From JANXQE01 sp035294005 (GTDB lineage Bacteria > Verrucomicrobiota > Verrucomicrobiia > Limisphaerales > UBA8199), in assembly GCA_035294005.1 (NCBI GenBank), contig DATGLT010000444.1:1-10511 (forward strand): 10,511 bases of DNA, given 5' to 3'. Both the position numbers and the translations under genes were made by a program. Of the stretch, positions 1 through 7,909 are shown piece by piece. The stretch's first letter is position 1. Each line of letters starts with the position of its first letter. The notes beneath the pieces were generated by a model. That model was not told the DNA's origin and made no database searches. It was given only the letters and a program-made list of their open reading frames with translations.

Positions 1-2
1 CC

Positions 3-2027
3 ATCGAACTGGCCGCGAGCGAAGCCCGCCTTAAGGCGCTCGTCGAACACGCGCCCGAGGCAATCGTGGTTTTCGACGGGGAGAGCGGCCGGTTCCTGTT
101 CGGCAATCACCACACGTGCAGGCTCTACGGCGTCCAACCGGAGGAACTCACCCGCCTCAGCCCGGAGCAGGTCAGCCCCGAGTTTCAGGCAGGCAACCGC
201 CGGTCCGCCGAACTGGCTCGGGAAAAAATGGACGAAGCCCTTGCCGGCGGCACGCCGGTTTTCGACTGGATTCACCGGCACACCAGCGGCCGGTTGGTGC
301 CGACCGAGGTGCGGTTGGTGCGGCTTCCGGACGACCACGGACGGCCGTTACTGCGCGCCAGCATCATCGACAATACCGAGCGCAAACGGCGCGAAGCGAT
401 TCAACAAGCGGTTTTCCAGATTTCCGAAGCGGCGCACGGCGGCGGGAAGCTCGCCGCTTTCTACGAACGGGTTCACGCCATCGTTCAGGGGTTGATGCCT
501 GCTAAAAATTTTTATATCGCGCTGCTGCAGCGGGAATCCGCGTCGGTGTCTTTTCCCTATTTCGTGGACGAATACGAGCCGGCGCCTCAATTCTTCCCGC
601 TGGGCACCGGGCTGACCGGGTATGTGCTGCGCACGGGCAAACCGCTGCTGGTTGGCCCGGAACTCATTGCCCAAAAACGCCGGATGGGCAATGAAGTGAC
701 CTACGAGGGCCTGCCAGAACTGCGGTATGTGGAGAGCGGAAAACCTGCGGCCATCTGGCTGGGTGTGCCTCTCAACCTGGGCGGTGTAACGCTCGGTGTC
801 ATGGCAGTTCAGGATTACCACAGCGCAGACGCCTACGGACAGGAGGATATCCGTATCCTGACCTTTGTGGCCGAGCAAACGGCGCTGGCTTTGGAACGCA
901 AGCAATCCGAGCAGGCCTTGCGCGAATCGGAGGAAAAGTTTCGGGCGCTCTTCGCCGCCTCGAGCCAGGGCGTGATGTTGCACGACGATCAGCAATACCT
1001 GGAAGTCAATCCGGCAGCGGTGCGCATGCTCGGATATGCGTCAGAAAGAGATTTCTTGGGCAAGCATCCGGTGGATACCTCTCCGCCGTTTCAGCCCAAT
1101 GGCGAGCGTTCCGACGTGGTGGCTGCCCGGTATATCCGGCAGTGCCTCGACCAGGGAAGCGCCCGCTTTGAGTGGGTCGGCCGCACCGCCCAGGGGAGGG
1201 ACATCCCGCTGGAAGTCAATCTGACCCGGATCCAGTGGAGCGGCCGCCAGGTCATTCAGGCCTTTATCACGGACATCTCCCAGCGCAAACAAGCCGAAGC
1301 GGAATTGCTGAACACGCTTGCCCGTGAGAAGGAACTGGGCCAGCTCAAGAGCAATTTCGTCTCGATGGTTTCCCACGAATTCCGCACGCCTTTGGGAATC
1401 ATCCAATCCTCCGCGGAGATCCTCAGGGACTATTTTGAGCGACTAAAACCTGAGGAACGACAGGAGCAGCTGCAGTCGATCGTTAAGAACACCAGGCGCA
1501 TGGCCGAGATGATGGAAGAGGTGCTGGTCTTGAGCCGCCTGGATGCGGGCAAAATGGAGTTCAAGCCGGCGCCGATGGATCTCGCCGGTTTTTGCCGCCG
1601 CGTAGTCGAGGAGGTTTTGTCGGCTACGGATCGACGCTGCCCGATTGAGCTGTCGCTGGCCGGGGTTGACAGGGACCTGCTTGGCGACGAACGGCTGCTC
1701 AGCCATATCCTGACCAACCTGCTTTCCAATGCCGCCAAATACTCGAACCCGGGGAGCCCCGTCCGGTTCAAAGTGCAATCCGAAGGAGGCGAGGTGGTCT
1801 TCAGCATTCGCGATGAAGGGATTGGGATCCCCGCGGGCGACCGGAAATGGCTGTTCACCGCGTTCCATCGCGGGAGCAACGTTGGAGATCGGCCGGGCAC
1901 CGGTCTTGGACTCGTGCTGGTCAAACGCTGTGTCGAGTTACATGGCGGGCAAATGCAACTGGAAAGCCAGGCGGGCCTGGGCACGGCGGCCATCGTTCGC
2001 CTGCCCCTGATGGCCCCAACACCATGA
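3..2027 (+). CDS. Sensor histidine kinase, PAS-GAF-PAS-HisKA-HATPase (5' end outside window)
   Basis: Sensor kinase of a two-component system; it should autophosphorylate on His and pass the phosphate to the regulator encoded next. The reading frame is open to the left edge and already encodes the start of a PAS domain (SEARLKALVEHAPEAIVVFD) before the GTG at 66, so that GTG is internal and the true start lies upstream. Of 674 visible residues (residue 1 = codon at nt 3): PAS about 8-125; GAF about 135-298 (MPAKNFYIALL, then a GVPL..GVTLGVMAVQ core); second PAS about 310-430; HisKA with SHEFRTPLG, phospho-acceptor His458 (codon 1374-1376); HATPase with N box NLLSNAAKYS (Asn576), G1 DEGIGIP (from 604) and G2 GTGLGL (from 632). 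No membrane segment or receiver domain is visible, so this part looks cytosolic, but the missing N-terminus could hold a membrane or further sensor domain. The stop overlaps the next start (ATGA). The ligand cannot be told. Confidence 0.95.
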   Translation: MELAASEARLKALVEHAPEAIVVFDGESGRFLFGNHHTCRLYGVQPEELTRLSPEQVSPEFQAGNRRSAELAREKMDEALAGGTPVFDWIHRHTSGRLVPTEVRLVRLPDDHGRPLLRASIIDNTERKRREAIQQAVFQISEAAHGGGKLAAFYERVHAIVQGLMPAKNFYIALLQRESASVSFPYFVDEYEPAPQFFPLGTGLTGYVLRTGKPLLVGPELIAQKRRMGNEVTYEGLPELRYVESGKPAAIWLGVPLNLGGVTLGVMAVQDYHSADAYGQEDIRILTFVAEQTALALERKQSEQALRESEEKFRALFAASSQGVMLHDDQQYLEVNPAAVRMLGYASERDFLGKHPVDTSPPFQPNGERSDVVAARYIRQCLDQGSARFEWVGRTAQGRDIPLEVNLTRIQWSGRQVIQAFITDISQRKQAEAELLNTLAREKELGQLKSNFVSMVSHEFRTPLGIIQSSAEILRDYFERLKPEERQEQLQSIVKNTRRMAEMMEEVLVLSRLDAGKMEFKPAPMDLAGFCRRVVEEVLSATDRRCPIELSLAGVDRDLLGDERLLSHILTNLLSNAAKYSNPGSPVRFKVQSEGGEVVFSIRDEGIGIPAGDRKWLFTAFHRGSNVGDRPGTGLGLVLVKRCVELHGGQMQLESQAGLGTAAIVRLPLMAPTP

Positions 2028-2656
2028 AGAAGATACTTGTTATTGAAGACGAACCGGAGATGCGACGCAACCTGGTGACCGTCTTGCAAATGGAAGGCTA
2101 CCAGGCGCTGGCCGCCGAGAATGGGCGGCGCGGGCTGGAATTGGCCAGGGCCCAGTCGCCCGACCTGGTGCTCTGCGACGTGATGATGCCGGAGTTGGAT
2201 GGCTACGGGGTTCTCCAGGCCTTGCAGAGCAACGCACAGGATGCCCTGATCCCGTTCATCTTCCTGACTGCCAAGGGTGAAAAAGAAGACCTGCGTAACG
2301 GTATGAACCTTGGCGCCGATGATTACCTCACCAAGCCGGTAGCCAAAGCCGATTTGCTCAAAGCGATAGAGGCGCGCTTGCGCCGCTCCGAGCAACAAGC
2401 CCGGCGCGAGTTCGTCCCCGACTTCTCTTCCTTCGAACCGCTGCTCAAGCTCGGGTTGCGCGCGCGCGCGGCGGAAGTGCTGCTTTGGGTCGCCCAGGGC
2501 AAGACCAACGCCGAAATCGCCACCATCCTGGGCATTAGCGAATCCACGGTGAAAAAGCACCTGCTCGAGATTCACGAGAAACTCGGAGTAGAAACTCGCA
2601 GCGCAGCCACCTTGCGAGCGCTGGAGGTGCTCGCGTCGCCCGGCATGCCGGGATAG
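2024..2656 (+). CDS. Response regulator, REC-LuxR/NarL type DNA-binding
   Basis: A 210-residue transcriptional response regulator. The receiver domain spans about 1-120 and has every expected residue: acidic pair Glu8/Asp9, phospho-acceptor Asp52 (in LCDVMMPELDGY), Thr82 and Lys104 (in the YLTKP motif). After a charged linker (about 116-138), a LuxR-type helix-turn-helix covers about 145-203, with the signature GKTNAEIATILGISESTVKKH. The ATG at 2024 overlaps the kinase stop as ATGA and starts the canonical MKKILVIEDE receiver strand. The frame is open further upstream, but an earlier start would only add out-of-frame kinase sequence. No clear Shine-Dalgarno is visible, which fits translational coupling to the kinase. 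It is the obvious partner of the upstream kinase; target promoters cannot be inferred here. Confidence 0.96.
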   Translation: MKKILVIEDEPEMRRNLVTVLQMEGYQALAAENGRRGLELARAQSPDLVLCDVMMPELDGYGVLQALQSNAQDALIPFIFLTAKGEKEDLRNGMNLGADDYLTKPVAKADLLKAIEARLRRSEQQARREFVPDFSSFEPLLKLGLRARAAEVLLWVAQGKTNAEIATILGISESTVKKHLLEIHEKLGVETRSAATLRALEVLASPGMPG

Positions 2657-2734
2657 TTTCGTACCGTTCGTCTCCAGTTTGGTCACGCGCGTTCGAAGCC
2701 CCGGCCCGCCTCACTGCTTCACTACAGCAACGTG

Positions 2735-2762
2735 CCGGCAGGTGGAAACATTCACCTGCTGG
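2735..2762 (+). terminator. Probable terminator hairpin after the two-component operon
   Basis: A 12-bp stem pairs 2735-2746 with 2751-2762 around the tetraloop AACA. The core GCAGGTG/CACCTGC is perfect and two G-T wobbles extend it. It lies 78 bp after the regulator stop. The following sequence, GCCTTTCGGTCCATTT, is only moderately T-rich, so a role as an intrinsic terminator is likely but not certain. It could instead be an mRNA 3'-end stabiliser. Confidence 0.5.
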
Positions 2763-2842
2763 GCCTTTCGGTCCATTTACCCAAGGCAGGCTGCGGGTTA
2801 ATCATGCCACCGCAATGAATAACCAACTCGCCCGCATCGGCA

Positions 2843-2865
2843 GTGAAAGCCTTTCGGCTCTTCAC
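2843..2865 (+). promoter_or_regulatory. Small hairpin in the leader of the cupin gene
   Basis: Nine base pairs can form: GTGAAAGCC at 2843-2851 pairs with the segment 2856-2865, with one bulged C at 2860 and a TTTC loop. The hairpin sits directly upstream of the purine-rich AAAGGCGG (2873-2880), which is the likely ribosome binding site of the GTG start at 2889. The same GCCTTTCGG string occurs at 2763-2771, where it forms a 5-bp hairpin. A role in translation control is inference only. In the 232-bp gap 2657-2888 I see, besides the hairpins, no convincing promoter. Confidence 0.25.
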
Positions 2866-2888
2866 CTGGAACAAAGGCGGATGCTGGC

Positions 2889-3947
2889 GTGAGTAACTTG
2901 AAAAATATGAAAACGACCAATGAAATACCTGTTGAGCCAGTAATTGTACCTGAAAACGGCGGAACAGTGCTGAACACGTTCGGCGATCGGCTTACGGTGA
3001 AGCTCGGGGCGCATCAAACGCAAGGAGCCCTCAGCATCATCGTTGACACAATTCCGCCGGGGGGCGGCCCTCCGCTGCATAGTCATGACAACGAGGACGA
3101 ATTCTTCATCGTCCGGGAAGGCCGCATCAACTACTTCATGGATAACCACTGGACAGAACTCGGGCCCGGCGGCGTGGTGTTTGCCCCGAGGGGAAGGCGG
3201 CACGCCTTCCGCAACACCGGCACTGCGCCGGCAAGCCATTACGTGCTGACCACGCCCGGCGGCTTCGAACGTTTCTTTGCGGCCACTGCCGCGGAATTCG
3301 CGAAGCCAGGCGGTCCGAATATGGAGCGCGTCCTTGAGACCAGCTCGGCACACGGAGTCCATATCACGGGAGAACCGCCGCAGCCGCCGGCCCACTGGAC
3401 CCCGCCTTTAACTCAAACTGGTGGCAAGGATGAACAAGCCATTCGCCAGGTCATTGCCCAACTGGAACGGGCGTGGAACGCCGGAGACAGCGCCGGCTTC
3501 GCCGCTCCCTTCGCGGAGGATGCCGACTTTGTGGATGTCCTGGGGCGATATCACCGCGGCCGTGCGGCCATTGAAGCGGGCCATCGTCACATTTTTGACA
3601 CGATTTATCGCGGCAGCCGTAACCGTTACACGATCGAAGCAACCCGGTTTGTTGGCCCAGACGTGGCTTTGGTCTTTGTTCACGCGACGTTACTGAGCCA
3701 TTTGGGGCAAGACGTCGATGATCCAGGCCGCGATCGTCGGCCGCGCTCCAACATGAGCGAAGGGCAGGCGCGCCCCACATTTATTCTGGGTAGGAAACAG
3801 GGAGAATGGCAGATCGTGGCATTTCAAAATACCAAAGTTGCCGGCGGCCCGCCAGTTGGGGAGCCTCTCGTTGGTAAGACACCGCCAGTTTCACGCCTCA
3901 CCCGCAGCTCTGCAGGTGGCGCTCGACCTGAGCCGACGACCTATTGA
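2889..3947 (+). CDS. Cupin + SnoaL-like (DUF4440, SgcJ/EcaC type) two-domain protein
   Basis: A 352-residue cytosolic protein with no signal peptide. The N-terminal half is a single cupin_2 barrel with both cupin motifs. Motif 1 has His64, His66 and Glu71 (HSHDNEDE, then six residues to Gly78). Motif 2 has P-R-G-R-R-H with His105 and Asn109. These are the normal metal ligands, so a metal-dependent dioxygenase, isomerase or small-molecule binding role is possible. Residues about 181-318 resemble SnoaL-like/DUF4440 proteins (AIRQVIAQLERAWNAGD, AEDADF, GRAAI, and a closing GEWQIVAFQNT). Linker 160-178 and tail 319-352 are Pro/Gly-rich and probably flexible. The GTG at 2889 follows AAAGGCGG at a good distance; an in-frame ATG at 2907 (Met7) is the alternative and leaves both domains intact. 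The gene is probably transcribed alone between two hairpins. The substrate is unknown, and the exact enzyme class cannot be called. Confidence 0.88.
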   Translation: MSNLKNMKTTNEIPVEPVIVPENGGTVLNTFGDRLTVKLGAHQTQGALSIIVDTIPPGGGPPLHSHDNEDEFFIVREGRINYFMDNHWTELGPGGVVFAPRGRRHAFRNTGTAPASHYVLTTPGGFERFFAATAAEFAKPGGPNMERVLETSSAHGVHITGEPPQPPAHWTPPLTQTGGKDEQAIRQVIAQLERAWNAGDSAGFAAPFAEDADFVDVLGRYHRGRAAIEAGHRHIFDTIYRGSRNRYTIEATRFVGPDVALVFVHATLLSHLGQDVDDPGRDRRPRSNMSEGQARPTFILGRKQGEWQIVAFQNTKVAGGPPVGEPLVGKTPPVSRLTRSSAGGARPEPTTY

Positions 3948-3967
3948 ACCGTTTGGCTGACTCAACT

Positions 3968-3995
3968 CGGCCCACTGGCTCGTGCCGGTGGGCCG
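3968..3995. terminator. Strong hairpin between convergent genes
   Basis: A 12-bp stem pairs CGGCCCAC (3968-3975) with GTGGGCCG (3988-3995); it continues inward through one T-G wobble and GGC/GCC to a TCGT tetraloop. It begins 21 bp after the stop of the cupin gene and lies 39 bp beyond the first base of the stop codon of the convergent kinase gene. On the plus strand TTCCCTT follows; on the minus strand there is no T run. It therefore best fits termination of the plus-strand gene, while possibly stabilising both transcripts' 3' ends. Confidence 0.6.
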
Positions 3996-4026
3996 TTCCC
4001 TTGAGAAGCAGAAGCAGGAAGATGGG

Positions 4027-7000
4027 CTACTCCTTCTCCGCCGACTCGATGGCAGCCCACGAGGGGCTGGTCCAGATATTAAGACGGCGCGCCGAATTCA
4101 TTGCGCCGAGCGCCGAACCGTCATTTGAGAAAGCCGTTGAATAGAAGACCGAGCCTTGCCCTTCGAGAGTGAGCAGTTCCTGGCCGCTTTGCAGTTCCCA
4201 CAGCTTGATCGCTTCGCGTCCGTTGCTCCCCGCTGCCAGGCGGCGGTTATCGGGAGAAAATGCGACCGAATGCAAGCCCAGCAACACACCGCGCAGCGTT
4301 CGTGCTGGACGATGCGTCTGAGTGTCCCAAATGCGAACGTACCCAAGGCGGCTGGCAATCGCAAAAACCGACGAATCCGGAGCCAGGGCAACATCCGCGG
4401 GTTGCTTCACGTCCAGGTTGAATTCGTCCAGATTACCTCGAACCAAATCGCACAACCAACCCTTGCCATCCCCGGTGACCAGAAGCGCCAGATTGCCGTC
4501 GGCAGAAATGGCGCCGCCACTGCCATTCTGAAGCGCCTCTTGATTGAGGCTGGGAAAGTGCAGCGGCTTTTCTCGCCATGCTTTCAAATCCCAAAGGTGG
4601 AGCGACAGGTCGCTGACGCTCAATAGGCTTAACACTGTGCCGTTGGCGCAAAAGTCGATTGGCTCGCACGGCCCGAACGGCGCCGAGATGGTGCGCAGCC
4701 GCAGGCCTTTGTCGACGTCCCAAATCGAAACGGTTCCATCGGGTTCAGCGCAGGCGGCCAATTGCGCGCCGGGCGAAAGCCTTCTACGATGCGAGTGGCT
4801 TCCGAGGTCCACGACGGTTTGGTTGGTCGCGAGGTCTTGGGGTGGCCAGCGCAGGACGACCCCAGCCGGCGAGATGGTCACTAGCGACTTGGAATCGCGG
4901 CTGAAAGCCCAAGTCTCGCACAGCTCGGGCAGCACCTGGTGGGATTGTTCGCGTGGGTTTGAACTGATGTCCCAGATATTGATCAGCCCGTCCTTACTAC
5001 CGCTGATGAGCATTGGGCTGTTGGGCTGCGCCGCCAGGCACCACACCTCCAGCTTATGCCCGACCAGCACGCGCCCGGGAGCGGCCTCCGCCGGTTTGGA
5101 CACCTCCCAAAGCCGAATGGTTTGGTCAGCGCTGCCGGAATATAGAGTCTTGCCATCGGAACTGAAGGCAAGGCCGATGACATAACTGCGGTGACCTTCG
5201 AGCTTTCCAAGTTCGCGGCCGGTCTGCGAGTCGAGCAAACGAATCGCCGAATCGAGTATCCCGCAACCCACTGCCAGCAACTGCGATTCCTGCGAGAACG
5301 CCAGCGACGTGATGCCCTCGTCCGTCACGTGACTGCTCCAAAGTTGCTTTCCCGAAGCCAGATCGACAGCACAAACGATGCGGCCATCGTTGTTCCGATA
5401 AAAAGCCACACGAAGGTCGCTGGACGCGGCGAACGGTGTGCCAATGGAGCTGGTTCCCTGCTCGGCGTTGCAACCACCCAGCCGCGTGCCATCCTGGACT
5501 CGCCAAAGCGTCAGTTGATTTTCCGGAGCTGCTGTAGCCGTCAGTAGAGTTTGGCCATCCGCTGAAAACCGCAGGCCGACGCAAAGAGCGCCAATCCCGA
5601 ATTCGCCCATGACCCGGCGGGTTGCCGCATTCCAGAGGCGCACTCGATTCGTATGCGCACCCTGGGAGGCGCAGGCGGCCAAGGCTTGTGCCGGCGAGAA
5701 AGCCACCTGGACTCGCTGTTCGCCCGCTCCGAGGCGAACCAGTTGCTTGCGCGTCCTCAAATCCCAAACGGTGGCGCCGCCTTGCTCCTGCTCCCCTGCG
5801 ATGAGAAAACGCCCATCCGAAGAAATTGCCAGCGATTCCACGGAATTGGAGAGCTGGCAGAGTGAGAATAAAGCGTCGCTCCGGCATTGGCCCCACAGAT
5901 AGCGCCATTCCCACCCGCGCAAGTCGGGGATTCCCGGTCGGGGTCTCTGGCGATTGAGCAATTCCTGGGCGCGGCCGAGGTTGTGAATCGACAAGGCTTG
6001 CTGCGCCAGGTTCATGTCCGACGCGTAAGCGTTCAGCCGCGCCAATTGTTCCTGCGCCTGGGCTTGAGATCTCAGTTGGGCCTCGGTGGCTTCGGCCTGT
6101 TTGGCTCGTTGTTCGCTGAGTTGGGCTTGAGCGCGTTCCTGTTCGGCCAGACGCCGTTGGGAGGCTTCGCTCGCCTGAGCCGCCTTGGCTACGCGCAAGG
6201 CTCGCAATGTCAGGCCAAGCGCGACGATGAGCGAGAAGAGCACAATTGCCGCCGAGGTGAAAACCAGGCGGTGACGTTGGACAGTTTTAACAAACCGGTA
6301 CCGCGCGCTGGGCGGACGTGCCAGGACTGGTTCATTGTGAAGGAAGCGCCGCAGATCCATGGCCAGGGCATTGGCGGTCTCGTAGCGCCGAGCGCGGTCC
6401 TTTTCCAGGCATTTCATCACCACCCAATCCAAATCGCCCTTGAGAAAACTGATTAGCCGTGGCGGTTCGGCACGGCGACGCCGTGCCGTGCCGGTGAGAT
6501 CCTCCGGCGTGAGCGATTTCAGTTTCGTGGAGGGAGGAGCCGGCTCCTTTTCTCGCAGCATTCGCCTGAGTCCGTCAACACCGCCGGCCACGAGGTCTTT
6601 GGGGTCGAAGGGCGTGCGGCCGGTTAGCAATTCGTAAAGTAATACCCCCAATGAATAGATGTCGCTGCGGGTGTCGATATCCAGGCCGCTCATGTCGGCT
6701 TGTTCCGGGCTCATGTAAGCCGGCGTGCCGATGAATTGTTCGACGGCTGTAAACACCGTTTGATCGCTCAACCGGCCGTGTGTGGCTTTGGCAATGCCGA
6801 AGTCGATTACCCGCGGCAGCGGGGCGCCGCCATTATCGCCCACAAGCACGTTGGAAGGCTTGATGTCCCGGTGAATGATTCCCTTTTGATGCGCGTGCTG
6901 AATGGCCTGGCAAACCTGGATAAACAGCGCGAGCCGCTGGTCGTTCGACAGCTTGTTCTGGTCGCAGTAGTCGGTGATCTTGAGGCCAGGCACCCATTCC

Positions 7001-7335
7001 ATCACGAAAAACGGGCGGCCGGTCGCTGTCGCCCCGGCATCCAGCACCTTGGCAATGTTGGGATGATCCATCATCGCCAGGGCCTGGCGCTCAGCTTCAA
7101 ACCGGGCAATGACCTCCCGGGTGTCCATCCCCAACTTAATAACTTTGAGCGCGACCCGGCGCCGCACCGGCTCATGTTGCTCGGCCAGGTAAACCACGCC
7201 GCAACCACCTTCTCCCAATTTCTGGAGCAGCTTGTAGCGGCCGATCCTCTCGCCGATTTGCTCTTCCATCGGCAAACTCAGGACGATCGTCGGCTTGGGT
7301 GTGGAAGCAGGATCGGGCAATTCAGGCGTTGGCAT
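4027..7335 (-). CDS. Membrane-anchored Ser/Thr protein kinase with C-terminal WD40 repeats
   Basis: About 1102 residues (from ATG 7335). The Hanks-type kinase domain spans about 34-335 and is complete: glycine loop GEGGCGVVY 41-49, catalytic Lys64 (VALK), HRD 155-157 with IKPSN (Lys159, Asn162), DFG 178-180, and SPE 209-211. Between GRTPFD and GDLDW there is an insertion of about 55 residues, usual in verrucomicrobial and planctomycete kinases. One membrane helix follows at about 357-380, then an Ala/Gln/Glu-rich coiled coil to about 435, then a WD40 tail (about 485-1100) in which I count 14 blade endings of the x-L-W-D/N type. The expected topology is kinase in the cytosol and propeller outside the inner membrane. 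The start is uncertain: GTG at 7344 adds three residues; ATG 7335 has GGTG six bases before it. Stop TAG at 4029-4027. The targets of the kinase cannot be told; in this family the propeller probably binds proteins or ligands. Confidence 0.95.
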   Translation of the reverse strand: MPTPELPDPASTPKPTIVLSLPMEEQIGERIGRYKLLQKLGEGGCGVVYLAEQHEPVRRRVALKVIKLGMDTREVIARFEAERQALAMMDHPNIAKVLDAGATATGRPFFVMEWVPGLKITDYCDQNKLSNDQRLALFIQVCQAIQHAHQKGIIHRDIKPSNVLVGDNGGAPLPRVIDFGIAKATHGRLSDQTVFTAVEQFIGTPAYMSPEQADMSGLDIDTRSDIYSLGVLLYELLTGRTPFDPKDLVAGGVDGLRRMLREKEPAPPSTKLKSLTPEDLTGTARRRRAEPPRLISFLKGDLDWVVMKCLEKDRARRYETANALAMDLRRFLHNEPVLARPPSARYRFVKTVQRHRLVFTSAAIVLFSLIVALGLTLRALRVAKAAQASEASQRRLAEQERAQAQLSEQRAKQAEATEAQLRSQAQAQEQLARLNAYASDMNLAQQALSIHNLGRAQELLNRQRPRPGIPDLRGWEWRYLWGQCRSDALFSLCQLSNSVESLAISSDGRFLIAGEQEQGGATVWDLRTRKQLVRLGAGEQRVQVAFSPAQALAACASQGAHTNRVRLWNAATRRVMGEFGIGALCVGLRFSADGQTLLTATAAPENQLTLWRVQDGTRLGGCNAEQGTSSIGTPFAASSDLRVAFYRNNDGRIVCAVDLASGKQLWSSHVTDEGITSLAFSQESQLLAVGCGILDSAIRLLDSQTGRELGKLEGHRSYVIGLAFSSDGKTLYSGSADQTIRLWEVSKPAEAAPGRVLVGHKLEVWCLAAQPNSPMLISGSKDGLINIWDISSNPREQSHQVLPELCETWAFSRDSKSLVTISPAGVVLRWPPQDLATNQTVVDLGSHSHRRRLSPGAQLAACAEPDGTVSIWDVDKGLRLRTISAPFGPCEPIDFCANGTVLSLLSVSDLSLHLWDLKAWREKPLHFPSLNQEALQNGSGGAISADGNLALLVTGDGKGWLCDLVRGNLDEFNLDVKQPADVALAPDSSVFAIASRLGYVRIWDTQTHRPARTLRGVLLGLHSVAFSPDNRRLAAGSNGREAIKLWELQSGQELLTLEGQGSVFYSTAFSNDGSALGAMNSARRLNIWTSPSWAAIESAEKE

Positions 7336-7374
7336 CGGCTGCACCCAAAGTCTATGCGAGCTTTAGAACGACGC

Positions 7375-7420
7375 AAGCTGGGCTTAATGTGAAAGACTTG
7401 AAGGCTTTTGACGCCAGCTT
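7375..7420. repeat. 7-bp inverted repeat upstream of the kinase gene
   Basis: AAGCTGG (7375-7381) and CCAGCTT (7414-7420) form a perfect inverted repeat separated by 32 bases. It lies 31-76 bp upstream of the kinase GTG codon, where a promoter and operator would be expected. With only 7-bp arms, chance is a real possibility, and no good -35/-10 pair stands out. Confidence 0.25.
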
Positions 7421-7423
7421 CGC

Positions 7424-7443
7424 ACCGGGTGGGCGACCCCGGT
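7424..7443 (-). terminator. Possible hairpin after the DUF1801 gene
   Basis: ACCGGG (7424-7429) pairs with CCCGGT (7438-7443) around an eight-base loop. Read on the minus strand, it starts seven bases after the DUF1801 stop codon. No T run follows, so it is a weak terminator candidate. Without it, the DUF1801 and kinase genes could be co-transcribed. Confidence 0.25.
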
Positions 7444-7450
7444 TAGCAAG

Positions 7451-7909
7451 TCATTCCGGGAACTCGGACTGAACGCATCGTTTCATGTGGACGTACGCGG
7501 CTCGAATCAACCTTTTTAAGGCCGCCTCGTCGACCTGCCTGCCTGGGTTTAATTTAACATGACGCATGAACTTGCCGTTGCCCTCAAGCAACCCATCCGG
7601 GTCGGCCAGCGCGGTCCCGCCAAAAAAGCCTAAATTTACATGGGCTTTGAAGGAATTGATGTAAGCGAACGCCGCGTCCCCCACACAGGCCGTCGGGTGC
7701 CCGTCATGCAACAGTTCGCGGACATCGTCTCCGCAGGCGCGCAAGACGTTGAACCAGCTCCGCGCAATCGCGCCCAACTCGTCGTCATGCGCGCGCATCC
7801 ACGCCTCAACCTGCGCATCGCGCCGAACCGCACTCGGAAATTGCATAAGCCGCGTTTCCCGGACACCCGGGTCGCTACCCGTCGCTCCATCGCTCCTAAT
7901 CGACACCAT
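7451..7909 (-). CDS. DUF1801 (YdhG-like) domain protein
   Basis: A small cytosolic protein of 152 residues (131 if started at Met22). It resembles the DUF1801/YdhG-like family: VEAWMRAHDDELGAIAR, then VRELLHDGHPTACVGD, FAYINSFKAHVNLGFF, GLLEGNGKFMRHVKL and a C-terminal helix rich in Ala, Arg and Lys. No biochemical function is established for this group that I can assign here. Two starts are possible: ATG 7909, the first in the open frame (an in-frame stop lies directly before it) but without a visible ribosome site; and ATG 7846 (MQFPSAVRRD), preceded by GGGA about 12 bases upstream, where the family similarity seems to begin. Residues 1-21 carry no family feature, so the shorter form may be the real protein. 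It lies upstream of the kinase gene on the same strand, but nothing shows a functional link. Confidence 0.85.
   Translation of the reverse strand: MVSIRSDGATGSDPGVRETRLMQFPSAVRRDAQVEAWMRAHDDELGAIARSWFNVLRACGDDVRELLHDGHPTACVGDAAFAYINSFKAHVNLGFFGGTALADPDGLLEGNGKFMRHVKLNPGRQVDEAALKRLIRAAYVHMKRCVQSEFPE

Noticed and set aside
66..68. GTG as start of the histidine kinase
   Set aside because: The frame upstream to the window edge already encodes typical PAS N-terminal sequence, so the gene continues beyond the left edge.
348..995. Open frame of 215 codons on the minus strand
   Set aside because: It is antisense to the PAS and GAF region of the kinase and has no domain features.
1430..2686. Open frame of 418 codons on the minus strand
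   Set aside because: It lies wholly opposite the histidine kinase and response regulator, whose motifs are complete. Its product has no recognisable domain and is the usual antisense shadow in GC-rich DNA.
6700..7392. Open frame of 230 codons on the plus strand
   Set aside because: It is antisense to the catalytic core of the Ser/Thr kinase, where every conserved motif is on the minus strand.
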